DNA of 53,092 bases. Source: Promethearchaeota archaeon. GTDB taxonomy: Archaea; Asgardarchaeota; Lokiarchaeia; Sigyniarchaeales; SOKP01. Positions 25,767-34,984 of the stretch are shown here, piece by piece. Location: positions 1 to 53,092 of the forward strand of contig JAEOTP010000004.1 in the NCBI GenBank assembly GCA_016839765.1. The letters are read 5' to 3'. The notes beneath the pieces were generated by a model that had not been told where the DNA came from, searched no databases, and saw only the letters and a list, made by a program, of their open reading frames with translations. Within the stretch, counting starts at the first letter, position 1, and every line of letters starts with the position of its first letter. The position numbers were made by a program, and so were the translations under genes.

Positions 25767-26258
25767 TTAACTTGAAATAAATTTAACAAGATCTTTGATA
25801 ATTGAATACTTTTTCTCTTTAAATTTTTCATGTTTGATAGTATCTTCAATTTTTTTAATCTCTTTTGAAAAATCAAAAAATGAAAACTCATTTATCTCTT
25901 GCTTTTTAGAAGTTTCACCTACTTTTTTTAAAAACACACTAATACTTGGCATAAGTTTTGCTAAATTAACGTCTAAATCCAATTTTGAAATTAAAATTAA
26001 CTCTTCATTGAACGTAAATAAGTAATTATAATCTTGAGCTTCTAAAGCAAAAGAATTTATTTTTTTTAAATTCAAATCTTTAGCAATATCTTGAGAATTA
26101 GCTATAAGCGATAGAATTTTTTGGGGTATGACTTTTCCTTTAGAAAATTCTTTAATTGCCGTTCCAAGTATTATACCATATCGATTTGCTATTGCACATT
26201 CTGAATTTAGTTCTGTTTTTAATTGTGAGATTATATCATCGTAGTTAATTTGTTTCAT
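25767..26258 (-). CDS. Roadblock/LC7-like protein
   Basis: 163 residues. The first 105 residues fit the roadblock/longin-type fold: helix IISQLKTEL, strand ECAIANRYGIILGTAI, helix IPQKILSLIANSQDIAKDL, strands INSFALEAQDYNYLFTF and ELILISKLDL, then a final helix. The C-terminal 55 residues are a charged helix. Roadblock proteins form dimers that bind and regulate small GTPases (MglB, the Ragulator subunits). It precedes the longin-GTPase gene by 40 bases on the same strand, so the two products likely work together. The assignment rests on fold pattern rather than a sharp motif. Confidence 0.7.
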   Translation of the reverse strand: MKQINYDDIISQLKTELNSECAIANRYGIILGTAIKEFSKGKVIPQKILSLIANSQDIAKDLNLKKINSFALEAQDYNYLFTFNEELILISKLDLDVNLAKLMPSISVFLKKVGETSKKQEINEFSFFDFSKEIKKIEDTIKHEKFKEKKYSIIKDLVKFISS

Positions 26259-26366
26259 GATTCAATTATGTCCCTTTTGAATAAATAATAATCTATAATT
26301 TATTTATATTTAATTGAATTATAATCTTAAGATTTGAGATTAAATTAAATTTATTAGAAAATAAAA

Positions 26367-27152
26367 GTGAAAATATATAAATTTCATTTTATAGAAAAAG
26401 AATCAGATATCACTATTATCTCAGAGTCTAAAAATGCTATTTTAAGAGCAAAAAATGAATTTCATCTTCATAGAAGAATTCTGGAAAGATATTTAATAAA
26501 GCATAAGGAATTTCTTACTTCATTTTCACCGGTTAAAGTCCAAACTGATTATGATATAATCAATCTAATGGTTAAAGTAGCACTCCTATGTGATGTTGGT
26601 CCAATGGCTACTGTGGCAGGAGCATTTGCAGATTTGATGCTTAAAATAATGAAATCTAAAAATGATGATTTTGAAACCGCAAAAATCGCATTGATAGAAA
26701 ATGGTGGAGAAATAGCCAACGATTCTGAAAAAACAATGAAAATTGCCCTTTTTGCTGGAAATAATGAATTAAATCTGAATATTGGATTTTTAATTGAAAA
26801 AAAAGACTGCCCCATTGGTATTGCGACTAGTTCAGCAACAATAGGACATGCAATTAGTCTTGGCCAAGCAGACGCAGTGACCATTTTTGCCGAAAATGCT
26901 ACAATAGCAGATGGAGCTGCAACAAAAATTGGAAATATTGTAAAAGGGGAAGATATTGAGAAATCTATCAAAAACGGATTAGACATTGTTGATGATTTAG
27001 AAGATATTAGAGGAGTTTTTATTTCTCGAAAAGACAAAATAGGAATTACTGGAAATATTCCTCAAATGGTTAAGATAGAAGGCACTAAAGAATTAATACT
27101 AAAGAATAAGATTGAATATTTCCTTCCAGGTAATTTTGAGATTTTTAAATAA
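26367..27152 (+). CDS. UPF0280 family protein (ApbE-related fold)
   Basis: 261 residues from GTG at 26367. Typical UPF0280 segments are GPMATVAGAFADLM, IENGGEIAND, PIGIATSSATIGHAISLGQADAVTIFA and DGAATKIGN. The family is found in methanogens and other anaerobes and is related to the flavin transferase ApbE; its reaction is not established. Its stop overlaps that of the membrane-protein gene on the other strand by eight bases. Confidence 0.85.
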   Translation: MKIYKFHFIEKESDITIISESKNAILRAKNEFHLHRRILERYLIKHKEFLTSFSPVKVQTDYDIINLMVKVALLCDVGPMATVAGAFADLMLKIMKSKNDDFETAKIALIENGGEIANDSEKTMKIALFAGNNELNLNIGFLIEKKDCPIGIATSSATIGHAISLGQADAVTIFAENATIADGAATKIGNIVKGEDIEKSIKNGLDIVDDLEDIRGVFISRKDKIGITGNIPQMVKIEGTKELILKNKIEYFLPGNFEIFK

Positions 27153-29424
27153 CCCAATAATAGGGAAATTCTATACCATTTTCACTTTTAGAAGAACAAA
27201 TCTTATTCATGTAATCCATACTATAATATTCTTCCATTTCTTCTTCTGTTAATCTTTCGAAAACATCAAATCCGGTAAATGCCATGTAATTATCATCTAA
27301 TATTAAATAAATATCTGTATTTAGATCCTCCTTCATTTGTTGTAACTTATTCGTACCATTTGGGTAGAAATGGTCTGCTGGTTTAAAATAACCTTTTGGT
27401 GCTTGTTTGAAATGAATAAGATCGGATAATAAAATACTTTTATTATGTTCTTCATAAGGATATTCAAAATACATAACTACATAGGGAATTCCAAATTCAC
27501 AAATTATAAAATTTACATCAGAAGTATAGCGTGAATACCATTGAAGGGAGTATACTTCACGTTTATGTAGACTATATTCTTTATCGTCGATATCAAACAG
27601 TTGATTTGAAAATTGGGCAAAAAAAGTAAAAATAACTACACTTAAAATAAAAATTTTGATTTTAATCGTAGTAATTGAGTTTAATTTAATTAATTTATAT
27701 AAATAAGATATAAAACCAAAAATTAAAACGGGGGAGATTAATAATAATATTCTTCCGGACCAAAATTCATGCAGAACAAACACATCCAGAGAAAAAGCAG
27801 CTAAATATATTATTGTCATACCAAATAACCATAATAATAACGATTTACCTCTTGGATTTTTTTGGAATAAAATTAACCCCCATGTTCCGAAAAATATCAT
27901 AATGAAAAATTCAAGTGCAATTAATAATCTTGAAAAGTATAAATCAAGAAAATTATAATTCACTACTAAAGCTGAAATAAGAAATATTGCACTGAATGAT
28001 AAGAAAATTGGAAATATTAGTTTATCTTCTATTTTTTTATAATATCCATATTTCTGACCCGAAATAACTAATTTAAATCTATTTTTTTCAAATTTAATAC
28101 CGCTTCGTAATTTTAAAACTATTAGAAATGCAATAACACCCCCTATAACTAGAAAATACCAGGGCAAACCTAAAATATCAACAATAGTCCAATGAGCACT
28201 TATTCCACTAATATTAAATAAAATGACAAACGCTGCAAGACAGGTACATAAGATTACAAAATCTATTCCTCGCTTATAACTTCTAGTAAAATAAATTAGA
28301 AAAATGAAGGCAAATGATACCACATATATTGTTGCTATAAGAGAGTGAGTAAATAAGGCACTAATATAGATTAATATAATAAAAATATATGTGAAAGTTA
28401 AATTTGAGAATATTTCTTTCTTCCTAGGAGGTTCTTCTTTAACAAAATTTTCTAGTCTCACATAGAGTAAAAAGAAAATGTATAAGGATTGAATGGATGC
28501 TAAAGATGTTGGCCAAAATTGATACATTGTATTGCTAAAACCCAAAGAAGTAAATTCTACTAAAAAAACTCCTAAAATGGCTAAGTTACGGTTTTTAAAA
28601 ATCCGTTTTAAAATATTATAAATTAAAAGCCCTGAAACCAAAAATGTATAAAAAGAGAAATATTGTGCTAAAAGTAAATGATCTATTCCGGTAAAAAAAT
28701 GAATTAATGCCGCAAATAAATGTAAACCCAAAGCACCGAAATATTGATCAACTGGCAAATAATTAAGATTATTTATCAATTTAACCATAAAGATATGATA
28801 CATCGCATCAGTACCATAAAAATAGCTGAATCTTACGCCATTCAGTATTGACATCAAAATTAAAAAGATTACTACTAATATTCCAGATAAAGGTATTCTT
28901 CTTTTAAAATAATTTAAAATAGAAAAACTCTCGTAAAATGATTGTTTATCAACGCTAAATTCTTCAACTTTTAAGAAAAGAGAAGTTTTAGTCCTTTCTT
29001 CATAAATAATGATAAATATTAACAATGAAAAATATATGACTAAGGTTAAAAGAAAGAAGAAATACCCTGTAATAGGAATTTCAAAAATATTTCCAAGATA
29101 TGCAGATAAGATATAAAGAGTTAAATTCGCAACTATCGTTAAACTAATTTTTTCTAAAAAATTGAAATTCTTATTTCTAAATATTATAAAAAATAAAGGA
29201 TAAAAAGGTAAAAATATAACAATAAAAGCTGTGCTAAGTAAACATATCAGTTTAAAAAAAAATTGAAATATATACATATTATTTATTTCCAGAAAAACTG
29301 ATATGCCAATTAGATTGAAAAAAACTATAATAAAGGATAATAAAGATAAAATAAGTACAGTAATTTGTTTTCTTGTATAAATGAATAATATTATTTTATT
29401 TAAAGTAATCCTTAGTTTACTCAT
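27145..29424 (-). CDS. Large multi-pass membrane protein, GT-C-like
   Basis: 759 residues with about 14-16 hydrophobic segments, starting with two at 16-72 after a basic N-terminus. Around residue 205 a loop after a membrane helix reads FYGTDAMYHIFMV. An Asp followed by Tyr-His in the first long outer loop is the pattern of GT-C glycosyltransferases that use lipid-linked sugars. The last roughly 130 residues form a soluble, probably outside, domain with many aromatic residues. It could be a lipid-sugar-dependent glycosyltransferase or a glycan polymerase/ligase for the island that starts here. The WWDYG motif of AglB/STT3 is absent, so it is not a standard oligosaccharyltransferase. Confidence 0.65.
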   Translation of the reverse strand: MSKLRITLNKIILFIYTRKQITVLILSLLSFIIVFFNLIGISVFLEINNMYIFQFFFKLICLLSTAFIVIFLPFYPLFFIIFRNKNFNFLEKISLTIVANLTLYILSAYLGNIFEIPITGYFFFLLTLVIYFSLLIFIIIYEERTKTSLFLKVEEFSVDKQSFYESFSILNYFKRRIPLSGILVVIFLILMSILNGVRFSYFYGTDAMYHIFMVKLINNLNYLPVDQYFGALGLHLFAALIHFFTGIDHLLLAQYFSFYTFLVSGLLIYNILKRIFKNRNLAILGVFLVEFTSLGFSNTMYQFWPTSLASIQSLYIFFLLYVRLENFVKEEPPRKKEIFSNLTFTYIFIILIYISALFTHSLIATIYVVSFAFIFLIYFTRSYKRGIDFVILCTCLAAFVILFNISGISAHWTIVDILGLPWYFLVIGGVIAFLIVLKLRSGIKFEKNRFKLVISGQKYGYYKKIEDKLIFPIFLSFSAIFLISALVVNYNFLDLYFSRLLIALEFFIMIFFGTWGLILFQKNPRGKSLLLWLFGMTIIYLAAFSLDVFVLHEFWSGRILLLISPVLIFGFISYLYKLIKLNSITTIKIKIFILSVVIFTFFAQFSNQLFDIDDKEYSLHKREVYSLQWYSRYTSDVNFIICEFGIPYVVMYFEYPYEEHNKSILLSDLIHFKQAPKGYFKPADHFYPNGTNKLQQMKEDLNTDIYLILDDNYMAFTGFDVFERLTEEEMEEYYSMDYMNKICSSKSENGIEFPYYWVI

Positions 29425-29521
29425 AAGATCAAATCAATTATTATCTTTTTAAATGTGAAAAATATTATAATAAATTAATTTTTTTTCTAATCAAAATTTT
29501 CTTTTTTATATTGGTTATTCG

Positions 29522-30484
29522 TTATATATTAATAGTATTTTTTCTTTTATACCATTCTAAATAATCTTTTAATCCACTTTCCTGATTATATTTCGGTTTG
29601 AAATTTAATGATTCTTTAGCTTTAGAGATATCAGCATAACTATTAGAAATATCACCCGGGCGTGGATCTGTGTAAATAATTTTCAGATTCTGTTTGTTTG
29701 TAATTTTTAGCATCAAATTTGCCAATTCAGTTAAATTTATAGGGCAACCGGCACCAATATTAAACAACTGTCCTGAAAAATCTTTTTCTGCTACTAATAG
29801 GTTAGCTTGAATAATATCTTTAACATAAGTGAAGTCTCTTGAATTTTTGCCATCTCCAAATATAATTAAATCCTCATCTCTTATAATCCTTCCTAACCAA
29901 ATCGCAATAACTCCACTATAAGGAGAATCTCTCTGCCTAGGTCCGTACACATTAAAATATCTTAAAATATTTGTTCTTAATCCGTAAATAAGTCTAAAAA
30001 CCTCCATATATGCTTCACATGTTAATTTACTGACACCATATGGAGATATTGGCTTTAATTTCATGTCTTCATCAAGCGGTAAGGTTGAAATATTACCATA
30101 TACAGAAGAACTGGATGCGAATATTAATTTATCAATATCATTTTTTCTTGCAATGTTTAATATATTTAAAGTACCATTTATATTGACATTATTACAAGAA
30201 TCTGGCATTAATATTGATTGAGGTACACTAGTAAATGCTGCTTGATGATAAATTATATCAATCTCTTTAGAAATTTCCAATACATAATTAAAATCTCTAA
30301 TATCGGTTTTATAAAATCGAAAATTTTTATTTTTTAAAGCCCATTCTAAGTTATCTAATCTCCCATTATATAGATTATCAATTCCAATTACATTTGCTCC
30401 CAATTTGAGTAATTCATCTGTTAGGTTACTTCCTATAAATCCAGCGGCTCCGGTAACTAAAATATTCTTTCCTTTAACAAGCAT
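29522..30484 (-). CDS. NAD-dependent nucleotide-sugar epimerase (GalE/WbpP-like SDR)
   Basis: 320 residues. It is an extended short-chain dehydrogenase with GAAGFIGSNL for NAD, the catalytic SSSVYG serine/threonine region and Y-x3-K in YGVSKL. RYFNVYGPRQ and RDFTYVKDI are typical of UDP-sugar 4-epimerases. It probably interconverts UDP-Glc/UDP-Gal or the N-acetyl forms for the glycan island. It is divergent from the next epimerase gene, sharing a 203-base upstream spacer. Confidence 0.87.
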   Translation of the reverse strand: MLVKGKNILVTGAAGFIGSNLTDELLKLGANVIGIDNLYNGRLDNLEWALKNKNFRFYKTDIRDFNYVLEISKEIDIIYHQAAFTSVPQSILMPDSCNNVNINGTLNILNIARKNDIDKLIFASSSSVYGNISTLPLDEDMKLKPISPYGVSKLTCEAYMEVFRLIYGLRTNILRYFNVYGPRQRDSPYSGVIAIWLGRIIRDEDLIIFGDGKNSRDFTYVKDIIQANLLVAEKDFSGQLFNIGAGCPINLTELANLMLKITNKQNLKIIYTDPRPGDISNSYADISKAKESLNFKPKYNQESGLKDYLEWYKRKNTINI

Positions 30485-30687
30485 AATCGAACAATTTATA
30501 TTAAAGAATATAATTCATGATCGAAAAAAAGATTTTAGCAATGTTTTTTTAAATTTTTCATTATTATTTAACATACGATTTTTCTCTTATTTAAAATCAA
30601 AAAAAGAAAACAACCCTTCATAAATTTTAATCTTAAAATTGATATTTATTTTATAAATCTAACTATACATCATAAAACTGATTATCT

Positions 30688-31674
30688 ATGATAACTGAAA
30701 GCAAAATTTTAATCACAGGAGCAGCAGGCTTTATTGGATCACATTTAACTGAAGTTTTATTAAAAAATGATAACTATTTGATACTTGTAGATAATTTTAA
30801 CGAATATTATAAAGGTAAAGAAGAAACATTAAGAGGAATAATTAAAAACTATAAAAGTAAAGAAAATTACAACTTAATCAAAGGAGACCTTTTAGATACT
30901 TCAATTTATAAACAAATCGATAAAGATATCGATTATATTTTTCATTTAGCTGCTCAAGCAGGCGTAAGATATTCTATCAATAATCCAATTGAAGTTATAA
31001 AGAATAATGTAATTAGTACAACTAAAATATATGAATTTTCCTTACAAACGGAAAAACTTAAAAAATTGATATATGCGTCATCTTCATCTGTATATGGAAA
31101 TCCAAGTTACACGCCCTGTGATGAGGAGCATCAAAAAAATCCGATATCTCCGTATGCTTTATCAAAATTAACAGGAGAGATATATGCAGATTATTATTAT
31201 CGTGAATATGGAATACCAATTACGTCTTTAAGGTTTTATACGGTGTATGGCCCAAGAGGAAGACCTGATATGGCTATATATACGTTCTATAATTTAATGC
31301 TCCAAAATAAAGAAATAGGTATTTATGGAAATGGTGAACAACTTAGAGATTTTACCTATATATCTGATATTATAGATGGACTAATTTTAGCAGGAGAAAA
31401 GGATGAATCTAAAGGGGAAGTCTTCAATCTAGGTTATTCTAATCCGATAAGCGTTAATCAGTTAGTTGATAAAATGTATAAAATAACAAATAAAACTAAG
31501 AAGATTAAATATTTGCAAAAACAAAAAGGAGATGTTAATATTACTCATTCAGATATAAATAAAGCTAAGAGGATATTGAATTTTAGACCAAAAATAGATA
31601 TAGATGAAGGTTTAGCATTACAATATCATTGGCAACTGGCTTTTTTTAAAGGATCAAAGAAATACATTTTATAA
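30688..31674 (+). CDS. NAD-dependent epimerase, UDP-glucuronate 4-epimerase-like
   Basis: 328 residues. The Rossmann motif GAAGFIGSHL, the SSSVYG motif, YALSKL (Y-x3-K) and RFYTVYGPRGRPDMA are present. The RGRPDMA segment after YGP and the AAQAGVRYS segment are typical of UDP-glucuronate 4-epimerases (CapI-type), which make UDP-galacturonate. It differs clearly from the divergent paralogue next door, so the two probably supply different sugars. Confidence 0.85.
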   Translation: MITESKILITGAAGFIGSHLTEVLLKNDNYLILVDNFNEYYKGKEETLRGIIKNYKSKENYNLIKGDLLDTSIYKQIDKDIDYIFHLAAQAGVRYSINNPIEVIKNNVISTTKIYEFSLQTEKLKKLIYASSSSVYGNPSYTPCDEEHQKNPISPYALSKLTGEIYADYYYREYGIPITSLRFYTVYGPRGRPDMAIYTFYNLMLQNKEIGIYGNGEQLRDFTYISDIIDGLILAGEKDESKGEVFNLGYSNPISVNQLVDKMYKITNKTKKIKYLQKQKGDVNITHSDINKAKRILNFRPKIDIDEGLALQYHWQLAFFKGSKKYIL

Positions 31675-31845
31675 ATCTAAATAATCAATTTTATAGATAA
31701 TAATTAAGAAAAAATTCTGTAATTTTTAATAATCAATTCTATATATAATAAAAATAATTATATTCATGTGTATCATATTAAAACTTAGATATTTATTTCT
31801 TAAAAATCAATAAAATAACCCCAATTAGAAAAAAGAGCTTATTTC

Positions 31846-32811
31846 TTGAATATTAGAAGTTTAAAGGGAAACAAATATATACAAAAACCCTTTCAAAAGC
31901 CTACACATGTAAACCTATTCCAAGAATTGTATAAATACATCGAAAATTTTAAAAATTATGAAGATCAGGTAATAATTTCCATAGTTATACCTTTATATAA
32001 TGAGGAAAAGACAATTAGGAAAGTTCTAGATTGTCTCCCCAACCACAAATCAATTGAAATTATCGTGGTTAATGATCATTCTTCTGATAATAGTTTACAC
32101 GAAATTGAAATAGTTCAATCCTATAGAAATATCAAAGTAATAAATCATAAAATCAATAAGGGATACGGAGCAGCTATAATGACAGGAATTAAACAAGCTA
32201 AGGGAGGAGTTATTGTTTCCATGGACTCTGATGGACAACATAGCCCTGATGACCTTTTCACATTGGTAAAACCTATTTTGGATGAGAGGGCAGATTATAC
32301 AATTGGATCTAGATATCTTGGAACTTATTTTTATCAATTACCTTTATCAACGCGATTAGGAGAATTATTTGTTGAAAAATTAATTCGAATCTTTTTTGGA
32401 AAAAAGATTATGAATAATCAAAATGGTTTTCGAGCTTTTAATAGAAAAATCTTACCAATATTTAATGATCTTAAATATTCTGGATATGCGTTTTGTACGG
32501 AACAAATACTTAAAACTTCATTAGAAGGATATAAAATTAAAGAATGTCCAATTAAAGTGTATGATCGGAAGTATGGAACTTCTCATATTATTTTATCAAA
32601 ATTAGCTATAAACATGGTCACCTTATTTTTTAATTATATTATTAAGAAGATTAGAATAACTGTTATAAAGCGAGATAAATCTGGAATATTAAAAATTTAT
32701 GAAAAATCCCTAAAGAGAAAAAAAGAATTACTTAATTTAAAATTCAAAAAAGAATACACTTATTTGAATTCAATTATTTTTCTTGAACGAGGATATGCAA
32801 TTCCTTATTAA
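31846..32811 (+). CDS. GT2 glycosyltransferase, dolichyl-phosphate mannose/glucose synthase-like (copy 1)
   Basis: 321 residues from TTG at 31846. The GT-A core begins IISIVIPLYNEEKTI, has VNDHSSDNS, the NKGYGAAIMTGI segment and the metal-binding MDSDGQHSPDDL. GSRYLGTYFYQLPLSTRLGE and NNQNGFRAFNRK follow. This pattern matches enzymes that move a sugar from UDP/GDP-sugar to polyprenyl phosphate on the cytoplasmic face. The next gene is a clear paralogue. A basic C-terminal extension of about 50 residues has no membrane helices. Confidence 0.85.
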   Translation: MNIRSLKGNKYIQKPFQKPTHVNLFQELYKYIENFKNYEDQVIISIVIPLYNEEKTIRKVLDCLPNHKSIEIIVVNDHSSDNSLHEIEIVQSYRNIKVINHKINKGYGAAIMTGIKQAKGGVIVSMDSDGQHSPDDLFTLVKPILDERADYTIGSRYLGTYFYQLPLSTRLGELFVEKLIRIFFGKKIMNNQNGFRAFNRKILPIFNDLKYSGYAFCTEQILKTSLEGYKIKECPIKVYDRKYGTSHIILSKLAINMVTLFFNYIIKKIRITVIKRDKSGILKIYEKSLKRKKELLNLKFKKEYTYLNSIIFLERGYAIPY

Positions 32812-32956
32812 GATTTATAATCTTAAGCTTTCCTCTAAAATTGTTAAATTTTAACTATTTTTAGCTATTTAATTAAATTTTTATTAAATTACCATTTATA
32901 TTATTATAATACTTAATATTTCAATAGAATTGGAATTTTAGAATGAAGGTTTTAAT

Positions 32957-33799
32957 TTGAAAACTGCATCTAGTACTAATGCTACAGATATTGCTACAGA
33001 AAGGAAAATAATTAAAACCCGAAACAATTTTCATAAATTTAATGATTTGATTAATTATCTTGAGAATCATAAAACTAACAGCGACGCTGTGCTTCTTTCA
33101 ATAATTCTGCCAATGTATAATGAAGAAAAAACAATTCGTGCTGTATTAGAAAGTTTACCCAAGTATGAGTTAATTGAGATAATTGTTATCGATGATCATT
33201 CTACAGATAACAGTATTAAAGAAATTGGGAAAGTAAATTCCCCAAAAAGAATAAATATATTACAACATAAGGAAAACAAAGGTTATGGGGGCGCTATAAC
33301 TACAGGAATGAAACATGCAAAAGGAAAAGTTGTTGTCTGTATGGATAGCGACGGCCAACACAGCGCTAATGATCTATTCAATTTAATAAAACCAATTATC
33401 GAAGGTGAATCTGATATAGTAATTGGTTCAAGATATTTAGGTGCTTATAATTATCGTTTACCATTATTAAGACAATTTGGAGAAATTCTTGCAGAGAAAA
33501 TAATCAGAATATTATTCAGCTTAAAAATAAAAAATAATCAAAATGGCTTCCGCGCCTACAATAGGAAAGTTCTTAAAGTATTAAAACATGCAAGATATCT
33601 TGATTATACCTATTGTACAGAACAAATTTTAAAAGCTTCGATTTATGGCTTTAAAATTAAAGAATTCCCTATAAAAGTTTATGGTCGACAACATGGTGCT
33701 TCAAAAATGACGATTATACGACTTGCACTTAATATCTTCTCTTGCTTGTTATTATACTACATTAAAAAAATTAAAGTTAATTCTACAAAGAAGCACTAA
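32957..33799 (+). CDS. GT2 glycosyltransferase, dolichyl-phosphate sugar synthase-like (copy 2)
   Basis: 280 residues from TTG at 32957. It has the same motifs as the preceding gene: SIILPMYNEEKTI, IDDHSTDNS, NKGYGGAITTG, MDSDGQHSANDL, GSRYLGAYNYRLPLLRQFGE and NNQNGFRAYNRK. A tandem duplication is the simplest explanation. It lacks the long basic tail of the first copy. The two may use different sugar donors. Confidence 0.85.
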   Translation: MKTASSTNATDIATERKIIKTRNNFHKFNDLINYLENHKTNSDAVLLSIILPMYNEEKTIRAVLESLPKYELIEIIVIDDHSTDNSIKEIGKVNSPKRINILQHKENKGYGGAITTGMKHAKGKVVVCMDSDGQHSANDLFNLIKPIIEGESDIVIGSRYLGAYNYRLPLLRQFGEILAEKIIRILFSLKIKNNQNGFRAYNRKVLKVLKHARYLDYTYCTEQILKASIYGFKIKEFPIKVYGRQHGASKMTIIRLALNIFSCLLLYYIKKIKVNSTKKH

Positions 33800-33880
33800 G
33801 AAATATTTCTCAAATTTTTTGAGATTTTTATTGTTAATAGAATCATAAAATTTTTGATTTGCTACTTCTATAATAATCCC

Positions 33881-34951
33881 ATGAAAAAAATAATTACCTG
33901 TATTGGAATTCGTCCAGACATTATACGTTTGTCTCAAATAATCAAGAAATTAGATAAATATTTTGAAAATATTCTTGTTGATAGTGGTCAGCATTACGAT
34001 TATAATTTAAATAAAATCTTTTATGATCAACTAGGTGTTCGAATACCTGAATATAACCTTGATATTAAAAGTGGAACTCATGCTACTCAAGTAGCAAGAC
34101 TTATGATTGAATTTGAGAAAGTGCTATTGCATTTAAATCCTGAATTTGTTATTGTTTTAGGAGATAATAATAGTAGTTTAGGATTTGCGATAGCCACTTC
34201 TAAATTAAATATTCCCCTAGTCCACATAGAAGCGGGTATGAGAAGTAAAAACTGGTTTATGCCAGAAGAAAAAAATCGTAAAATAATAGATCATTTGGCC
34301 GATATGAATCTCTGCTATTTACCTGAACATAAAGAAAATCTAATAAGGGAAGGATTAAACCCGAGAAGATGTTGGGTTATAGGTAATCCTATTTTAGAAG
34401 TTGTAAACGCAGTAGAAACGACATTTAAGCAAGATAAACCGTTTTACCTAGTCACATGTCATAGAGCTGAAAATACGGAGATGAAAGAAAACCTCGAAAC
34501 TATATTAATATTTTTAGGAGAGTTATATGAAAGAAAAAATGTAGAAATAAAATTCATTCTTATGCCAAAAACTAAGAATATGATGGAAAAATATGGCTTA
34601 AAGTTTCCAAAAGGCATTAATCCGATTCCTCCTCAAGGTTTTATAGAATTCCTTGGTATGGAAAAAGAAGCACAGTTAGTTTTAACTGATAGTGGGACAG
34701 TTGTTGAAGAGTGTGCCATTCTAGGAACCTCCTGTATGACGATAAGAGAAAGTACTGAAAGGATTGATTTAATTGAACTTGGTGTAAACGTATTAACTGG
34801 TATGGATAATAATCAAATGCTTGATTCAGCAGAATTAGCATTATCTCGTAAAGTTGAACCCGTATCTCATTATGGTAAAAATATATCCAATAAAATTTGT
34901 AATATATTGATCGGAAATTCTTTAAACTTCTATAAGAACTACGAAAGATAA
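33881..34951 (+). CDS. wecB: UDP-N-acetylglucosamine 2-epimerase
   Basis: About 356 residues from the ATG at 33881 (MKKIITCIGIRPDIIRL). A TTG at 33854 would add nine residues with no family match, so I reject it. Conserved features are VDSGQHYDYNL, the VLGDNNSS segment, VHIEAGMRS, the PEEKNRKIIDHLAD segment, CHRAEN and TDSGTVVEECAILG. The enzyme converts UDP-GlcNAc to UDP-ManNAc for surface glycans. The HIEAG glutamate and the CHRAEN segment make the assignment firm. Confidence 0.9.
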   Translation: MKKIITCIGIRPDIIRLSQIIKKLDKYFENILVDSGQHYDYNLNKIFYDQLGVRIPEYNLDIKSGTHATQVARLMIEFEKVLLHLNPEFVIVLGDNNSSLGFAIATSKLNIPLVHIEAGMRSKNWFMPEEKNRKIIDHLADMNLCYLPEHKENLIREGLNPRRCWVIGNPILEVVNAVETTFKQDKPFYLVTCHRAENTEMKENLETILIFLGELYERKNVEIKFILMPKTKNMMEKYGLKFPKGINPIPPQGFIEFLGMEKEAQLVLTDSGTVVEECAILGTSCMTIRESTERIDLIELGVNVLTGMDNNQMLDSAELALSRKVEPVSHYGKNISNKICNILIGNSLNFYKNYER

Positions 34952-34984
34952 ATTCATTTAATTTTTAAAAAGATATAATTCATT

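Noticed and set aside
26549-27037. 162-codon frame opposite the UPF0280 gene
   Set aside because: The plus-strand reading is a recognised family over its full length; the opposite frame has no recognisable features.
27145-29424. AglB/STT3 oligosaccharyltransferase
   Set aside because: The WWDYG catalytic-site motif is absent and the soluble C-terminal domain is too short.
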